In this document: positions 1-6,471 of the stretch, piece by piece
Position numbering within the stretch: the first letter of the stretch is position 1
Layout of the letters: the number at the start of each line of letters is the position of its first letter
DNA from: Nitriliruptoraceae bacterium
GTDB lineage: Bacteria > Actinomycetota > Nitriliruptoria > Nitriliruptorales > Nitriliruptoraceae
Length of the DNA: 10,063 nucleotides
Direction: 5' to 3'
Assembly: GCA_007116505.1 (NCBI GenBank)
Contig: SKII01000028.1
Span: forward strand, 1-10,063
The notes under the pieces: generated by a model
Databases searched by the model: none
What the model was told of the DNA's origin: nothing
Seen by the model: the letters and a program-made list of their open reading frames with translations, nothing else
Translations under genes and position numbers: made by a program

Positions 1-1
1 T

Positions 2-880
2 CTCGCGCGCACGCGCAACCTCCTCACCTCTGCGCTCGCGGAGCTCGTCGGTGCGGGGCTCGACGACGCCGCATGGGAGCGGCTCGAGGAGGGGCTGCTC
101 GCCGCCGACGTCGGGGTGCAGGCGACGACATCGCTCGTCGCCGAGGTGCGCACCGCTGCACGGGAGCGTGGCGTCCGCGACCTCGCGGACGTCCGCGGAC
201 TCCTCCGCGACGCGCTGGTGGCCGAGCTGTCGGCGGGGGAGCGGTCGCTCGCCGCGCGCGAGGGCGACGGCCCGACCGTCTGGCTCGTCACCGGCGTGAA
301 CGGTGCGGGGAAGACGACGACGATCGGCAAGCTCGCTGCCCGGGAGGTCGCATCCGGCCGGCGCGTCGTGCTCGCGGCCGCGGACACGTTCCGCGCGGCT
401 GCGGCGGAGCAGCTCGGCATCTGGGCCGAGCGGACCGGCTGCGAGCTCGTCCGCGGTGAGGAGGGCGCCGACCCCGCGTCGGTCGCCTACGCCGGCGCCG
501 ACGCGGCGATCGCCTCCGGCGCGGACCTGCTCATCGTCGACACGGCCGGGCGCCTGCAGAACCGTCGCGAGCTGATGGACGAGCTCGGGAAGGTCGCCCG
601 CGTCCTCGCGAAGCGTTCCGGTGGGGTCGACGAGACGCTCCTCGTCCTCGACGGCACCGTCGGGCAGAACGGCATCGCGCAGGCGGAGGCCTTCCACGAG
701 GCCGTCGACGTGACCGGCGTCGCGATCACGAAGCTCGACGGGTCCTCGCGCGGCGGTGTCGTCGTCGCCGTGCAGCGGCAGCTCGGCATCCCGGTCAAGC
801 TCGTCGGTCTCGGCGAGGGTGTCGACGACCTGCAGGTGTTCGACCCGGTCGCCTACGTCGACGGCATGCTCGCCGGCTGA
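2..880 (+). CDS. ftsY: Signal recognition particle receptor FtsY (5' partial)
   Basis: SRP-receptor GTPase. It docks the Ffh-ribosome-nascent chain complex at the membrane and passes it to SecYEG. The frame is open from the left edge (first full codon at base 2) to TGA 878-880, giving 292 visible residues. The first GTG at 116 is internal, because the residues before it already match the FtsY N domain (LARTRNLL, then WERLEEGLLAADVGV). GTPase motifs, numbered from base 2: P-loop GVNGAGKT at about 98-105, DTFRAAAAEQL at 128-138, DTAGR at 180-184, TKLD at 243-246, and the closing GLGEGVDDLQVFDP. These distinguish FtsY from Ffh, which has GLQGAGKT and an M domain. The acidic N-terminal A domain, if present, lies outside the window. 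ffh follows after 78 bp. Confidence 0.96.
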   Translation, partial: LARTRNLLTSALAELVGAGLDDAAWERLEEGLLAADVGVQATTSLVAEVRTAARERGVRDLADVRGLLRDALVAELSAGERSLAAREGDGPTVWLVTGVNGAGKTTTIGKLAAREVASGRRVVLAAADTFRAAAAEQLGIWAERTGCELVRGEEGADPASVAYAGADAAIASGADLLIVDTAGRLQNRRELMDELGKVARVLAKRSGGVDETLLVLDGTVGQNGIAQAEAFHEAVDVTGVAITKLDGSSRGGVVVAVQRQLGIPVKLVGLGEGVDDLQVFDPVAYVDGMLAG

Positions 881-904
881 GCGGTGCGGGGCCGCCGGTA
901 GCCT
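877..904 (+). promoter_or_regulatory. Candidate promoter for ffh
   Basis: A TAGCCT -10-like hexamer (899-904) lies 16 bp downstream of CTGAGC (877-882), a weak match to TTGACN that overlaps the ftsY stop codon. The predicted start near 911 would give a leader of about 48 nt. Support is mainly the recurrence of TA(G/C)(G/C)CT in other gaps of this window; the -35 is poor. ftsY read-through could also transcribe ffh. Confidence 0.35.
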
Positions 905-958
905 CCTCGGACCACCACCGGCACGCACATCCGCCCTGACCGTCGCACCGGAGCCACG

Positions 959-2482
959 ATGTTCGACGCCCTGCAGGCGCGCCTCTCGGGGGCGCTCGAA
1001 GGACTGAAGGGTCGTGGACGGCTCGACCCTGCGGCGGTCGACTCGACGCTGTCCGACATCCGGCTCGCGCTGCTCGAGGCCGACGTCAACGTCGCTGTCG
1101 TCCGCGGCATCGTGGACCGTCTCCGCGCGCAGCTGGTCGGCGTCACGGTCGCTCCGGGTCTCGACCCGCGCCAGCACGTCGTGCGGGCCGTCGACACCGA
1201 GCTGCGCGCGGCGCTCGGCGGGGATCACGTGCCCCTCGACCTCGAGGGCCGTGCGCCGGCCGTCATCGTCCTCGCGGGGCTCCAGGGTGCGGGCAAGACG
1301 ACCGTGGCCGGCAAGCTCGCGCGTCATCTCGCCTCGCGGGGTCGCAGGCCCGTCCTCGTGGCCTGCGATCTCCAGCGGCCCGCCGCTGTCGAGCAGCTGC
1401 GCATCGTCGCTGCGGGTGCCGGCGTCGCGGTGCACGCTCCGGTGACGGAGGGGGACCCTGTCCCCGTCGCGAGGGAGGCGCTCGAGGGCGCGCGGCTCGC
1501 GGGCCATGACACCGTCATCATCGATACGGCCGGACGCCTGCACGTCGACGACGAGCTCCTCCGCCAGGCGCGCGCGATCGTCGACGTCGCGCACGAGCTC
1601 GGCGGAACGTCGCGGACGCTGTTCGTCATCGACGCGATGGTCGGGCAGGAGGCCGCGGCCGTCGCACGGTCCTTCGCCGACGTCGTCGGCATCGATGGCG
1701 TCATCCTCTCGAAGCTCGACGGTGACGCGCGTGGAGGTGCTGCGCTCTCGGTGCGCGAGGTGACCGGCGCACCGATCCTGTTCGCCTCCGTCGGCGAGCG
1801 GGTCGAGGACCTCGAGGCGTTCCATCCCGACCGCATGGCCTCCCGCATCCTCGGCATGGGCGATGTGCTGACCCTCATCGAGCGCGCCGAGCAGGTCCAG
1901 GACGAGCAGGCGGCCCGCGACGCGGAGCAGGCGCTGCTCGACGGGACGTTCGGTCTCGACGACCTCCTCGAGCAGCTGCAGGCCGTGAAGCGGATGGGGC
2001 CGCTGTCCGGTGTCGCCGGGATGCTGCCCGGCATGAGCGGCGCGGGCGCACCGGACGTGGACGACCGTCAGCTCGTCCGCACCGAGGCGATCATCCGGTC
2101 GATGACGCCCCAGGAGCGGCGCGACCCGCGCGTGCTCAACGGTCGCCGACGCCGGAGGATCGCTGCCGGGTCGGGGACCACGGTCCCGGAGATCAACCGG
2201 CTCGTGAAGCAGTTCGAGCAGATGCAGCAGCTCCTGAAGCAGGCCGCCGGTGCTGCGGGCGGTGGCAAGGGGCGCAAGGGTGGGAAGGGTGGCAAGGGCG
2301 GCAAGGGGCGCAAGGGCGCCCAGCGGGCGGCGATGCAGGCGCGCGCTGCGGCCCTCGGCGGTCCGATGGCCGGCCAGATGGGTGGGCCGATGGGTGGGCC
2401 GCTCGGTGGTGCGGGCGCGCCGCAGAGGCCGGGGACCGGTGGGTTCGCCGGGCTGCGTCTGCCCTCCGACCCCAACGGGTGA
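959..2482 (+). CDS. ffh: Signal recognition particle protein Ffh (SRP54)
   Basis: Protein core of the bacterial SRP. It binds signal sequences at the ribosome and pairs its GTPase with FtsY. ATG 959 is preceded by GGAG at 950-953 with 5-nt spacing. The protein has 507 residues. N domain about 1-95 (LLEADVNVAVV). G domain with P-loop GLQGAGKT at 107-114, DLQRPAAVEQL at 137-147, DTAGRLH at 189-195, SKLDGDARGG at 251-260 and SVGERVEDLEAFHP. The M domain from about 300 carries the SRP-RNA-binding segment at 381-425 (MTPQERRDP, then NGRRRRRIAAGSGT). Two things are odd. The Ser normally before the Arg run is replaced (R396). A long low-complexity C-tail has Lys-Gly repeats (about 437-453) and a GGPM-like tetrapeptide array (467-486). 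The start is firm because the N domain begins at once. Confidence 0.97.
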   Translation: MFDALQARLSGALEGLKGRGRLDPAAVDSTLSDIRLALLEADVNVAVVRGIVDRLRAQLVGVTVAPGLDPRQHVVRAVDTELRAALGGDHVPLDLEGRAPAVIVLAGLQGAGKTTVAGKLARHLASRGRRPVLVACDLQRPAAVEQLRIVAAGAGVAVHAPVTEGDPVPVAREALEGARLAGHDTVIIDTAGRLHVDDELLRQARAIVDVAHELGGTSRTLFVIDAMVGQEAAAVARSFADVVGIDGVILSKLDGDARGGAALSVREVTGAPILFASVGERVEDLEAFHPDRMASRILGMGDVLTLIERAEQVQDEQAARDAEQALLDGTFGLDDLLEQLQAVKRMGPLSGVAGMLPGMSGAGAPDVDDRQLVRTEAIIRSMTPQERRDPRVLNGRRRRRIAAGSGTTVPEINRLVKQFEQMQQLLKQAAGAAGGGKGRKGGKGGKGGKGRKGAQRAAMQARAAALGGPMAGQMGGPMGGPLGGAGAPQRPGTGGFAGLRLPSDPNG

Positions 2483-2483
2483 T

Positions 2484-2540
2484 CCGGGCGGCTGACCCGG
2501 TCGGACGGGCCGGGCGGCTGACGCGGTCGGACGGGCCGGG
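2484..2540. repeat. 26-bp tandem repeat after ffh, possible terminator
   Basis: Two adjacent 26-bp copies (2484-2509 and 2510-2535) differ at one base (C versus G at the 14th position), and a partial third copy begins at 2536. The array starts one base after the ffh stop codon. CCGGG (2484-2488) can pair with CCCGG (2496-2500), which can instead pair with CCGGG (2510-2514), so alternative 5-bp stems are possible. No T-run follows. It may help end the ffh transcript, or be a simple local duplication. Confidence 0.5.
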
Positions 2541-2567
2541 GACGTCGCTCCTCCGGGGCGCTACGCT
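2539..2567 (+). promoter_or_regulatory. Candidate promoter and leader of rpsP operon
   Basis: TACGCT (2562-2567) fits a TANNNT -10 box. GGGACG (2539-2544), 17 bp upstream, keeps only the GAC core of TTGACN. A start near 2574 would give a leader of about 129 nt to ATG 2703. That leader can form CGTCGA/TCGACG (2633-2638 with 2644-2649) and a GGCGC-TGT-GCGCC hairpin (2670-2682), the latter 8 nt before the AAGGA ribosome binding site. The 2483-2702 gap holds no convincing ORF. The promoter is inferred from pattern only. Confidence 0.35.
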
Positions 2568-2702
2568 CCGCGCTGCGTCCACGCTCGAGGCCCGCCTCCC
2601 GCCGGACGCCTGACCCCGGCCCTCCCCGCCGCCGTCGAACCGCTCGACGACGGTACGGATGGCCTCCGCGGCGCTGTGCGCCCGACCCATAAGGAACCGA
2701 AC

Positions 2703-3131
2703 ATGGCCGTCAAGCTCCGCCTCCGCCGCGAGGGCACCGTCAAGCGCCCGCACTACCGCATCGTCGCCACCGACTCGCGCTCGCCGCGCGACGGCCGCTT
2801 CATCGAGGCGATCGGTCACTACCACCCGCTCGACGAGCCCTCCACCATCAGCGTCGACAACGAGCGCGCACTCCACTGGCTGCGCAACGGCGCCCTGCCG
2901 ACCGAGGCCGTCGAGAAGCTCCTGCGCATCAGCGGCGCGTGGGAGGAGGTCAAGCCCGGGGACGCGCCCGCGCGCGTGCGTGGCGACAAGCAGCGGCTCT
3001 CCAAGAAGGCCCGTGCCCGTGCGCAGGAGGCTGCAGAGGCTGCCGCAGCGCCGGCTCCTGAGCCGGCCGCTGAGGAGCCCGCGGTTGAGGCTCCCGCTGC
3101 TGAGGAGCCGGCCGCCGAGGAGCAGGCGTGA
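2703..3131 (+). CDS. rpsP: 30S ribosomal protein S16
   Basis: Small-subunit ribosomal protein, bound to 16S rRNA in the body of the 30S subunit. ATG 2703 is chosen over the in-frame start 27 bp upstream: AAGGA (2691-2695) sits 7 nt before it, and the family begins MAVKxRLxR. The 142 residues show the S16 core: KRPHYRIVATDSRSPRDGR at 14-32, IEAIGHYHP at 34-42, and the helical part ending near GAW (78-80). The core covers about 90 residues. The rest is a basic stretch (KKARARAQ, 101-108) followed by an Ala/Glu/Pro-rich acidic tail with EEPA repeats. Such tails occur in other actinobacterial S16 proteins, so this is probably lineage-specific. Its TGA overlaps the khpA start as GTGA. Confidence 0.97.
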   Translation: MAVKLRLRREGTVKRPHYRIVATDSRSPRDGRFIEAIGHYHPLDEPSTISVDNERALHWLRNGALPTEAVEKLLRISGAWEEVKPGDAPARVRGDKQRLSKKARARAQEAAEAAAAPAPEPAAEEPAVEAPAAEEPAAEEQA

Positions 3132-3364
3132 AGGCCCACGACGCGCTCGCCTTCATCGTCAAGGAGCTCGTCGACCACCCCGATGACGTCGAGATCGAGG
3201 AGGTCGAGGACGACCAGGGCGTCGTGCTCGAGCTCCGCGTCCACGCGGAGGACGTCGGCAAGGTCATCGGGAAGCGTGGCCGGACCGCGAAGGCGCTGCG
3301 CGCCCTCATCCGTGCCGCCGGTGCGCTCGACGACGAGGACGTGACCGTCGAGATCCTCGACTGA
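3128..3364 (+). CDS. khpA: KH-domain RNA-binding protein KhpA
   Basis: Small single-KH-domain protein of 78 residues. In Gram-positive bacteria KhpA binds RNA, in some species as a partner of KhpB (EloR/Jag), affecting cell elongation and division. The start is GTG 3128, overlapping the rpsP stop by four bases (GTGA). A GAGGAG purine run lies just upstream inside the rpsP tail. The sequence begins MKAHDALAFIVKELVDHPDDV, with the nucleic-acid-binding GxxG loop in VIGKRGRTAKALR (46-58). The pI looks acidic (many E/D) apart from the KRGR loop. Its place between rpsP and rimM is the conserved actinobacterial and Firmicutes arrangement and suggests co-translation with S16. Family assignment is secure; the role in this organism is inferred. 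Confidence 0.94.
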   Translation: MKAHDALAFIVKELVDHPDDVEIEEVEDDQGVVLELRVHAEDVGKVIGKRGRTAKALRALIRAAGALDDEDVTVEILD

Positions 3365-3392
3365 ACGTGGAGACCTTCGCCGGGTCGCCGAC

Positions 3393-3902
3393 GTGACCGA
3401 CGCGACCCGTGCCGAGATCGGCCGTGTCGGCAAGGCGCACGGGCTGCGTGGCGAGGTCGTCGTGCACCTCACCTCCGACGTGGCCGGCCGGCTCGCTGAG
3501 GGCACGGCCGTGTGGCTCGATGGGCGCGCCCCGACGGTCGCGACGGTCCGTGAGCATCAGGGTCGCCCCCTCGTCCGCTTCGCAGGCGTCGGCGACCGGA
3601 CCGCGGCCGAGCTCCTGCGTGGTGCGGCCTTGGAGGCCGAACCGATCGACGCGGAGGAGCTCGACACCTACCTCGCAGCGGAGCTCGTCGGGCTGCCCGT
3701 CGTCGACGGTGAGGGCGCGGAGCTCGGGACGGTGAGCGCGCTCGTCGAGATGCCCGCGGTGGCGGGCTACGACCTGCTCGAGGTGGTCGCCCCGGACGGC
3801 ACGACGTGGCTCCTCCCGGCGGCCGACGAGCTCGTCGAGGTCGTCGACGGGCCCGAGGGGCTGCGGCTCGTCGCGGCGGACCTCCCGGAGGGGCTCGTGT
3901 GA
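3393..3902 (+). CDS. rimM: Ribosome maturation factor RimM
   Basis: Assists late maturation of the 16S rRNA 3' (head) domain and binds S19. It has 169 residues. The start is GTG 3393, the only in-frame ATG/GTG/TTG between the khpA stop and the conserved N-terminus. No good Shine-Dalgarno is visible close to it (GGAG at 3369-3372 is 20 nt away), so it may rely on coupling across the 28-bp gap. The N-terminal RimM barrel opens with [13 protein letters not shown] (10-22). The C-terminal PRC-barrel covers about 95-169, with [17 protein letters not shown] and the [13 protein letters not shown] segment. The gene ends in GTGTGA, whose last four bases GTGA contain the trmD start. Confidence 0.94.
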   Translation: MTDATRAEIGRVGKAHGLRGEVVVHLTSDVAGRLAEGTAVWLDGRAPTVATVREHQGRPLVRFAGVGDRTAAELLRGAALEAEPIDAEELDTYLAAELVGLPVVDGEGAELGTVSALVEMPAVAGYDLLEVVAPDGTTWLLPAADELVEVVDGPEGLRLVAADLPEGLV

Positions 3903-4672
3903 GGATCGACCTGCTCACGATCTTCCCCGGCTTCTTCACCGGACCGCTCGACACGTCGCTGGTCGCGACCGCGAGGGAGCAGGGCACGCTCGACGTGCGC
4001 GTGCACGACCTGCGGGACTGGGCGACGGACCGACACCGGAGCGTCGACGACGCCCCCTACGGCGGTGGGGCCGGGATGGTGATGCGCGCCGACGTGCTCG
4101 TGGCCGCGGCGGAGTCCGTGTGGAACGACCTGCCCCCGGGCGTGTCCGTGGAGCCGCCGCACGCCGTCGCGGGCGGCCCTCGTCCGCGCACGGTGCTGCT
4201 CACCCCGCGCGGGCGCCCGCTCGACCAGGCCCTCGTGCGCGAGCTCGCTGCGGAGGACCGGCTCGTCCTGCTGTGCGGTCGCTACGAGGGCATCGATGAG
4301 CGGGTGCACGAGCTCGTCGCGACCGACGAGGTCTCGCTCGGCGACTACGTGCTGATGGGCGGCGAGGTCGCCGCCGTGGCGATCGTCGAGGCCGTCGTCC
4401 GCCTGCTCCCCGGCGTGCTCGGTAACGCGGAGTCGCCGGTGGAGGAGTCCTTCTCCGACGGGCTGCTCGAGCACCCGCAGTACACCCGTCCGGCGGAGCT
4501 CCGAGGGCATGGCGTGCCCGACGTCCTGCGCTCCGGGGACCACGGGGCCGTCGCCGCGTGGCGTCGCGAGCGGGCGCTCGAGCGGACCCGCGCGATCCGT
4601 CCCGACCTCCTTCCCGACCGCCTTCCCGACCGCCCGGAGGGCTCCGGCGGGGGCGGTGGCGGCGTGGGTTGA
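3899..4672 (+). CDS. trmD: tRNA (guanine-N1-)-methyltransferase TrmD
   Basis: SPOUT-class enzyme that makes m1G37 in tRNAs reading CNN/CGG-type codons, using S-adenosylmethionine, and so prevents +1 frameshifts. The start is GTG 3899 in a GTGA overlap with rimM. The frame stays open further upstream, but [13 protein letters not shown] is the family N-terminus. It has 257 residues. Motifs: [13 protein letters not shown] (50-62), [12 protein letters not shown] (125-136), the trefoil-knot SAM site [11 protein letters not shown] (146-156) with RLLPGVLGN (168-176), and [15 protein letters not shown] (184-198). D187 corresponds to the catalytic Asp of the family. [11 protein letters not shown] follows. 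The C-terminus adds a short LPDR LPDR duplication and a glycine run. Its stop codon sits inside the probable -35 box of rplS. Confidence 0.97.
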   Translation: MRIDLLTIFPGFFTGPLDTSLVATAREQGTLDVRVHDLRDWATDRHRSVDDAPYGGGAGMVMRADVLVAAAESVWNDLPPGVSVEPPHAVAGGPRPRTVLLTPRGRPLDQALVRELAAEDRLVLLCGRYEGIDERVHELVATDEVSLGDYVLMGGEVAAVAIVEAVVRLLPGVLGNAESPVEESFSDGLLEHPQYTRPAELRGHGVPDVLRSGDHGAVAAWRRERALERTRAIRPDLLPDRLPDRPEGSGGGGGGVG

Positions 4673-4698
4673 CCTCCGTGCCGCGGAGGCCGTACCCT
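4669..4698 (+). promoter_or_regulatory. Probable rplS promoter with structured leader
   Basis: TTGACC (4669-4674) and TACCCT (4693-4698) are separated by 18 bp, the best sigma-70-type match in the window. The -35 overlaps the trmD TGA (4670-4672). A start near 4705 leaves a leader of about 90 nt. The leader contains two nearly exclusive hairpins: CGCGAC-GACC-GTCGCG (4751-4766), and CGTGCT (4765-4770) pairing with AGCACG (4785-4790). The second encloses the AGGGAG ribosome binding site (4781-4786). This suggests L19 can be made independently of trmD and perhaps with translational control; the control part is inference. Confidence 0.6.
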
Positions 4699-4793
4699 GC
4701 ACCCTTCACCGCCCGGGCCCGCATCCTGCCCGCCCGTGGTACGACACCGCCGCGACGACCGTCGCGTGCTGCGCTTCCCGAGGGAGCACGACG

Positions 4794-5147
4794 ATGGACC
4801 GTCTCGACGTCATCGACCGTCGCCAGCTGCGCGACGACATCCCGGAGTTCCGGCCCGGCGACCGCCTCAAGGTGCACGTGAAGGTCGTCGAGGGCACGCG
4901 CAGCCGTGTGCAGGTCTTCGAGGGCGACGTGATCGCGCGCGCTGGCGGCGGCATCCGCGAGACCTTCACGGTCCGCAAGGACAGCTTCGGCGTCGGCGTC
5001 GAGCGCACCTTCCCGGTGCACTCGCCGACCATCGACCACATCGAGGTCGTCCGCCGCGGCCGTGTCCGTCGCGCGAAGCTGTACTACCAGCGTGACCGCG
5101 CGGGCAAGAAGGCGCGCATCCGCGAGAAGCGCGAGGCGAACGCCTGA
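4794..5147 (+). CDS. rplS: 50S ribosomal protein L19
   Basis: Large-subunit protein located at the 30S-50S interface. ATG 4794 is preceded by AGGGAG (4781-4786) at 7-nt spacing. The in-frame extension upstream is rejected because L19 proteins start just before this point and the upstream residues are low-complexity. It has 117 residues, the usual size for the family. Landmarks: [21 protein letters not shown] (about 14-34), [12 protein letters not shown] (38-49), [19 protein letters not shown] (56-74), [21 protein letters not shown] (76-96) and the basic tail [17 protein letters not shown]. Placement between trmD and lepB is the standard order. Its last codons hold a GAGG that probably serves lepB. 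Confidence 0.97.
   Translation: MDRLDVIDRRQLRDDIPEFRPGDRLKVHVKVVEGTRSRVQVFEGDVIARAGGGIRETFTVRKDSFGVGVERTFPVHSPTIDHIEVVRRGRVRRAKLYYQRDRAGKKARIREKREANA
5133..5147 (+). promoter_or_regulatory. RBS and CTGA overlap deciding the lepB start
   Basis: GAGG (5133-5136) lies 7 nt upstream of CTG 5144-5146, which overlaps the rplS stop TGA (5145-5147) as CTGA. This is the same geometry as the GTGA overlaps at four other junctions here. The lepB frame is open from 5096 and contains no ATG, GTG or TTG until 5228. ATC 5147 would be the alternative rare start. Confidence 0.45.
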
Positions 5148-5830
5148 TCTCTGGCGCACCGGAGTTCACGTTCGGTCGTCGTCGCCGTGGGGGGCTTGGC
5201 GAACTCGTCCTGCTCGTCGGTGTCGCGATGGTCATCGCGGTGCTCCTCCGCGTCCTCGCCGTCCAGGTGTTCTTCATCCCCTCGTCGTCGATGCTGCCGA
5301 CCCTCGCGGTCGATGACCGCATCCTCGTCGAGAAGGTCACCTACCGCTTCCGTGAGCCGGAGCGGGGTGACGTCGTCGTCTTCGCCGGTGTGCAGCGGGA
5401 CGAGGGCGAGACCGAGGGCCAGGGCGGTCTCCTCGCCCGTGCGCTGGCGGCGCTCGGGAACGCGACGGGCATCGTCCCGCCCGACCCGAGCGATCTGGTG
5501 AAGCGGCTCGTCGGGCTCCCCGGCGACGAGGTCGCGATCGTCGACGGGATGCTCCGCGTCAACGGCGTCTTCCTCGCCGAGCCCTACCTGTCCGGCCCGG
5601 TCGCGTCGGACTTCGGGCCGGTGACTGTGCCCGACGATGCGCTGTTCTTCCTCGGTGACAACCGTCGCAACTCGGCGGATTCGCGCGGGTCGCTCGGCTT
5701 CGTCGCCACCGACCGGGTCATCGGGCGTGCGGTCGCGGTGGTGTGGCCGCTGCGCAACGGGACGTCGCTGGTCGGTCAGGCGCCGGAGCCCGCGGGCGAC
5801 GACGCGCCGTCGAGGGTCAGCGACGGCTGA
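5144..5830 (+). CDS. lepB: Signal peptidase I (LepB)
   Basis: Membrane-anchored Ser/Lys protease that removes signal peptides from Sec and Tat substrates outside the membrane. Numbered from ATG 5228, the first conventional start (200 residues): catalytic Ser21 in [12 protein letters not shown], catalytic Lys92 in [12 protein letters not shown], and box [20 protein letters not shown] (141-159). ATG 5228 would cut the N-terminal anchor. The 28 in-frame codons before it encode [10 protein letters not shown] followed by hydrophobic LVLLVGVA, which together with [17 protein letters not shown] forms a full positive-inside TM helix. I therefore place the start at CTG 5144 (228 residues), overlapping the rplS stop. 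ATG 5228 remains possible, as does a sequencing error. A loop (about 55-88) interrupts the core. The 3' end overlaps rnhB by 55 bp. Confidence 0.93.
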   Translation: MISGAPEFTFGRRRRGGLGELVLLVGVAMVIAVLLRVLAVQVFFIPSSSMLPTLAVDDRILVEKVTYRFREPERGDVVVFAGVQRDEGETEGQGGLLARALAALGNATGIVPPDPSDLVKRLVGLPGDEVAIVDGMLRVNGVFLAEPYLSGPVASDFGPVTVPDDALFFLGDNRRNSADSRGSLGFVATDRVIGRAVAVVWPLRNGTSLVGQAPEPAGDDAPSRVSDG

Positions 5831-6471
5831 AGCAGCCGGGCCACCGGCGCCCAGCTACGACGGTGGAGGTCGCACGGGCCGTGCTGCTCGAGCGCTGCGA
5901 CGTGCTCCGGCGATGCGTAGCCACGGTTGCGTGCGAAGCCGTAGGCCGGATGGGCGGGATCGTGGCGCGCCATGAGCGTGTCGCGGTCGACCTTCGCGAC
6001 CACCGAGGCTGCGGCGATCGAGATGGCGGCGTCGTCGCCACCGACGAGCGTCGCGACCTCGACCCCCGCGACCCGGACCAGGTCGTGCGGTCCGTCGACG
6101 AGCACGAGCGGGTCGACCGGTGCTCCGGGTGCGGCGAGGACGGCAGCGAGCGCACGCCGTGCCGCCTCGGTGAGCGCTGCAGCGAGACCGACCCGGTCGA
6201 CCTCGTCGTTCGTCGCCTCGCCGATCCCGACGAGCGCCGAACCGCGTACGACCGCTGCGACCTCGGTGCGCCGGGCCGGCGAGAGTCGCTTCGAGTCGCG
6301 TGCCCCTGCGGGCAGTGCGGCGGGGTCGAGCACGACCGCGGCGACCGTGACCGGGCCCGCCCATGCGCCGCGGCCGACCTCGTCGATGCCGACGACCGCG
6401 CGGCCCGCGTCCCACGCGCCACGCTCGAGCGGGCTGACGGGCGCGTCCCCTGTGCGTCGTCGCCCCGTCAC
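5776..6471 (-). CDS. rnhB: Ribonuclease HII
   Basis: Cuts the RNA strand of RNA-DNA hybrids and starts removal of single ribonucleotides from DNA. Read leftward. GTG 6471-6469 is chosen because GGAG lies 7 nt upstream and the 231-residue product fits the family. A start at 6573 would add 34 residues of Arg-rich, unconserved sequence. Motifs: VGIDEVGRGAWAGPV with D30 and E31; RDSKRLSPARR (58-68); VLVDGP with D126; SIAAASVVAKVDRD with the last Asp, D164; and YGFARNRGYASPEH followed by HRRSWAPV. All four acidic active-site positions are present. Convergent with lepB (55-bp overlap), so the last 18 residues share DNA with the LepB C-terminus. Divergent from the DUF2469 gene. Confidence 0.95.
   Translation of the reverse strand: MTGRRRTGDAPVSPLERGAWDAGRAVVGIDEVGRGAWAGPVTVAAVVLDPAALPAGARDSKRLSPARRTEVAAVVRGSALVGIGEATNDEVDRVGLAAALTEAARRALAAVLAAPGAPVDPLVLVDGPHDLVRVAGVEVATLVGGDDAAISIAAASVVAKVDRDTLMARHDPAHPAYGFARNRGYASPEHVAALEQHGPCDLHRRSWAPVARLLQPSLTLDGASSPAGSGA
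5824..5838. terminator. Candidate U-less bidirectional hairpin between lepB and rnhB
   Basis: CGGCTG (5824-5829) and CAGCCG (5833-5838) form a perfect 6-bp stem with an AAG loop, spanning the lepB stop codon and lying within the rnhB 3' coding end. There is no T-run on either side. It is the only strong hairpin seen at this convergent junction. Hairpins without U-tracts have been proposed as terminators in high-GC actinobacteria, but proof is lacking here. Confidence 0.3.

Noticed and set aside
1324..2034. 236-codon minus-strand open frame inside ffh
   Set aside because: Antisense to the Ffh G and M domains; Ser/Arg-rich, no family resemblance.
2267..2317. Repeated GGCAAGGG units considered as a CRISPR or regulatory repeat array
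   Set aside because: The repeats are short, contiguous, in frame and encode the Lys-Gly tail of Ffh; there are no spacers.
2676..2702. Upstream in-frame start for rpsP
   Set aside because: AAGGA lies between it and ATG 2703, and the S16 family begins with MAVK; the extra residues match nothing.
2193..2876. 227-codon minus-strand open frame across the ffh tail, gap and rpsP start
   Set aside because: Low-complexity Pro/Arg/Ala sequence largely produced by the reverse of the Lys-Gly repeats; no ribosome binding site evidence.
3767..4702. 311-codon minus-strand open frame opposite rimM/trmD
   Set aside because: Antisense to trmD, which has every expected motif; His/Arg-rich composition typical of a high-GC shadow frame.
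4200..5159. 319-codon minus-strand open frame opposite trmD/rplS
   Set aside because: Antisense shadow covering two conserved genes and the rplS promoter; no motif.
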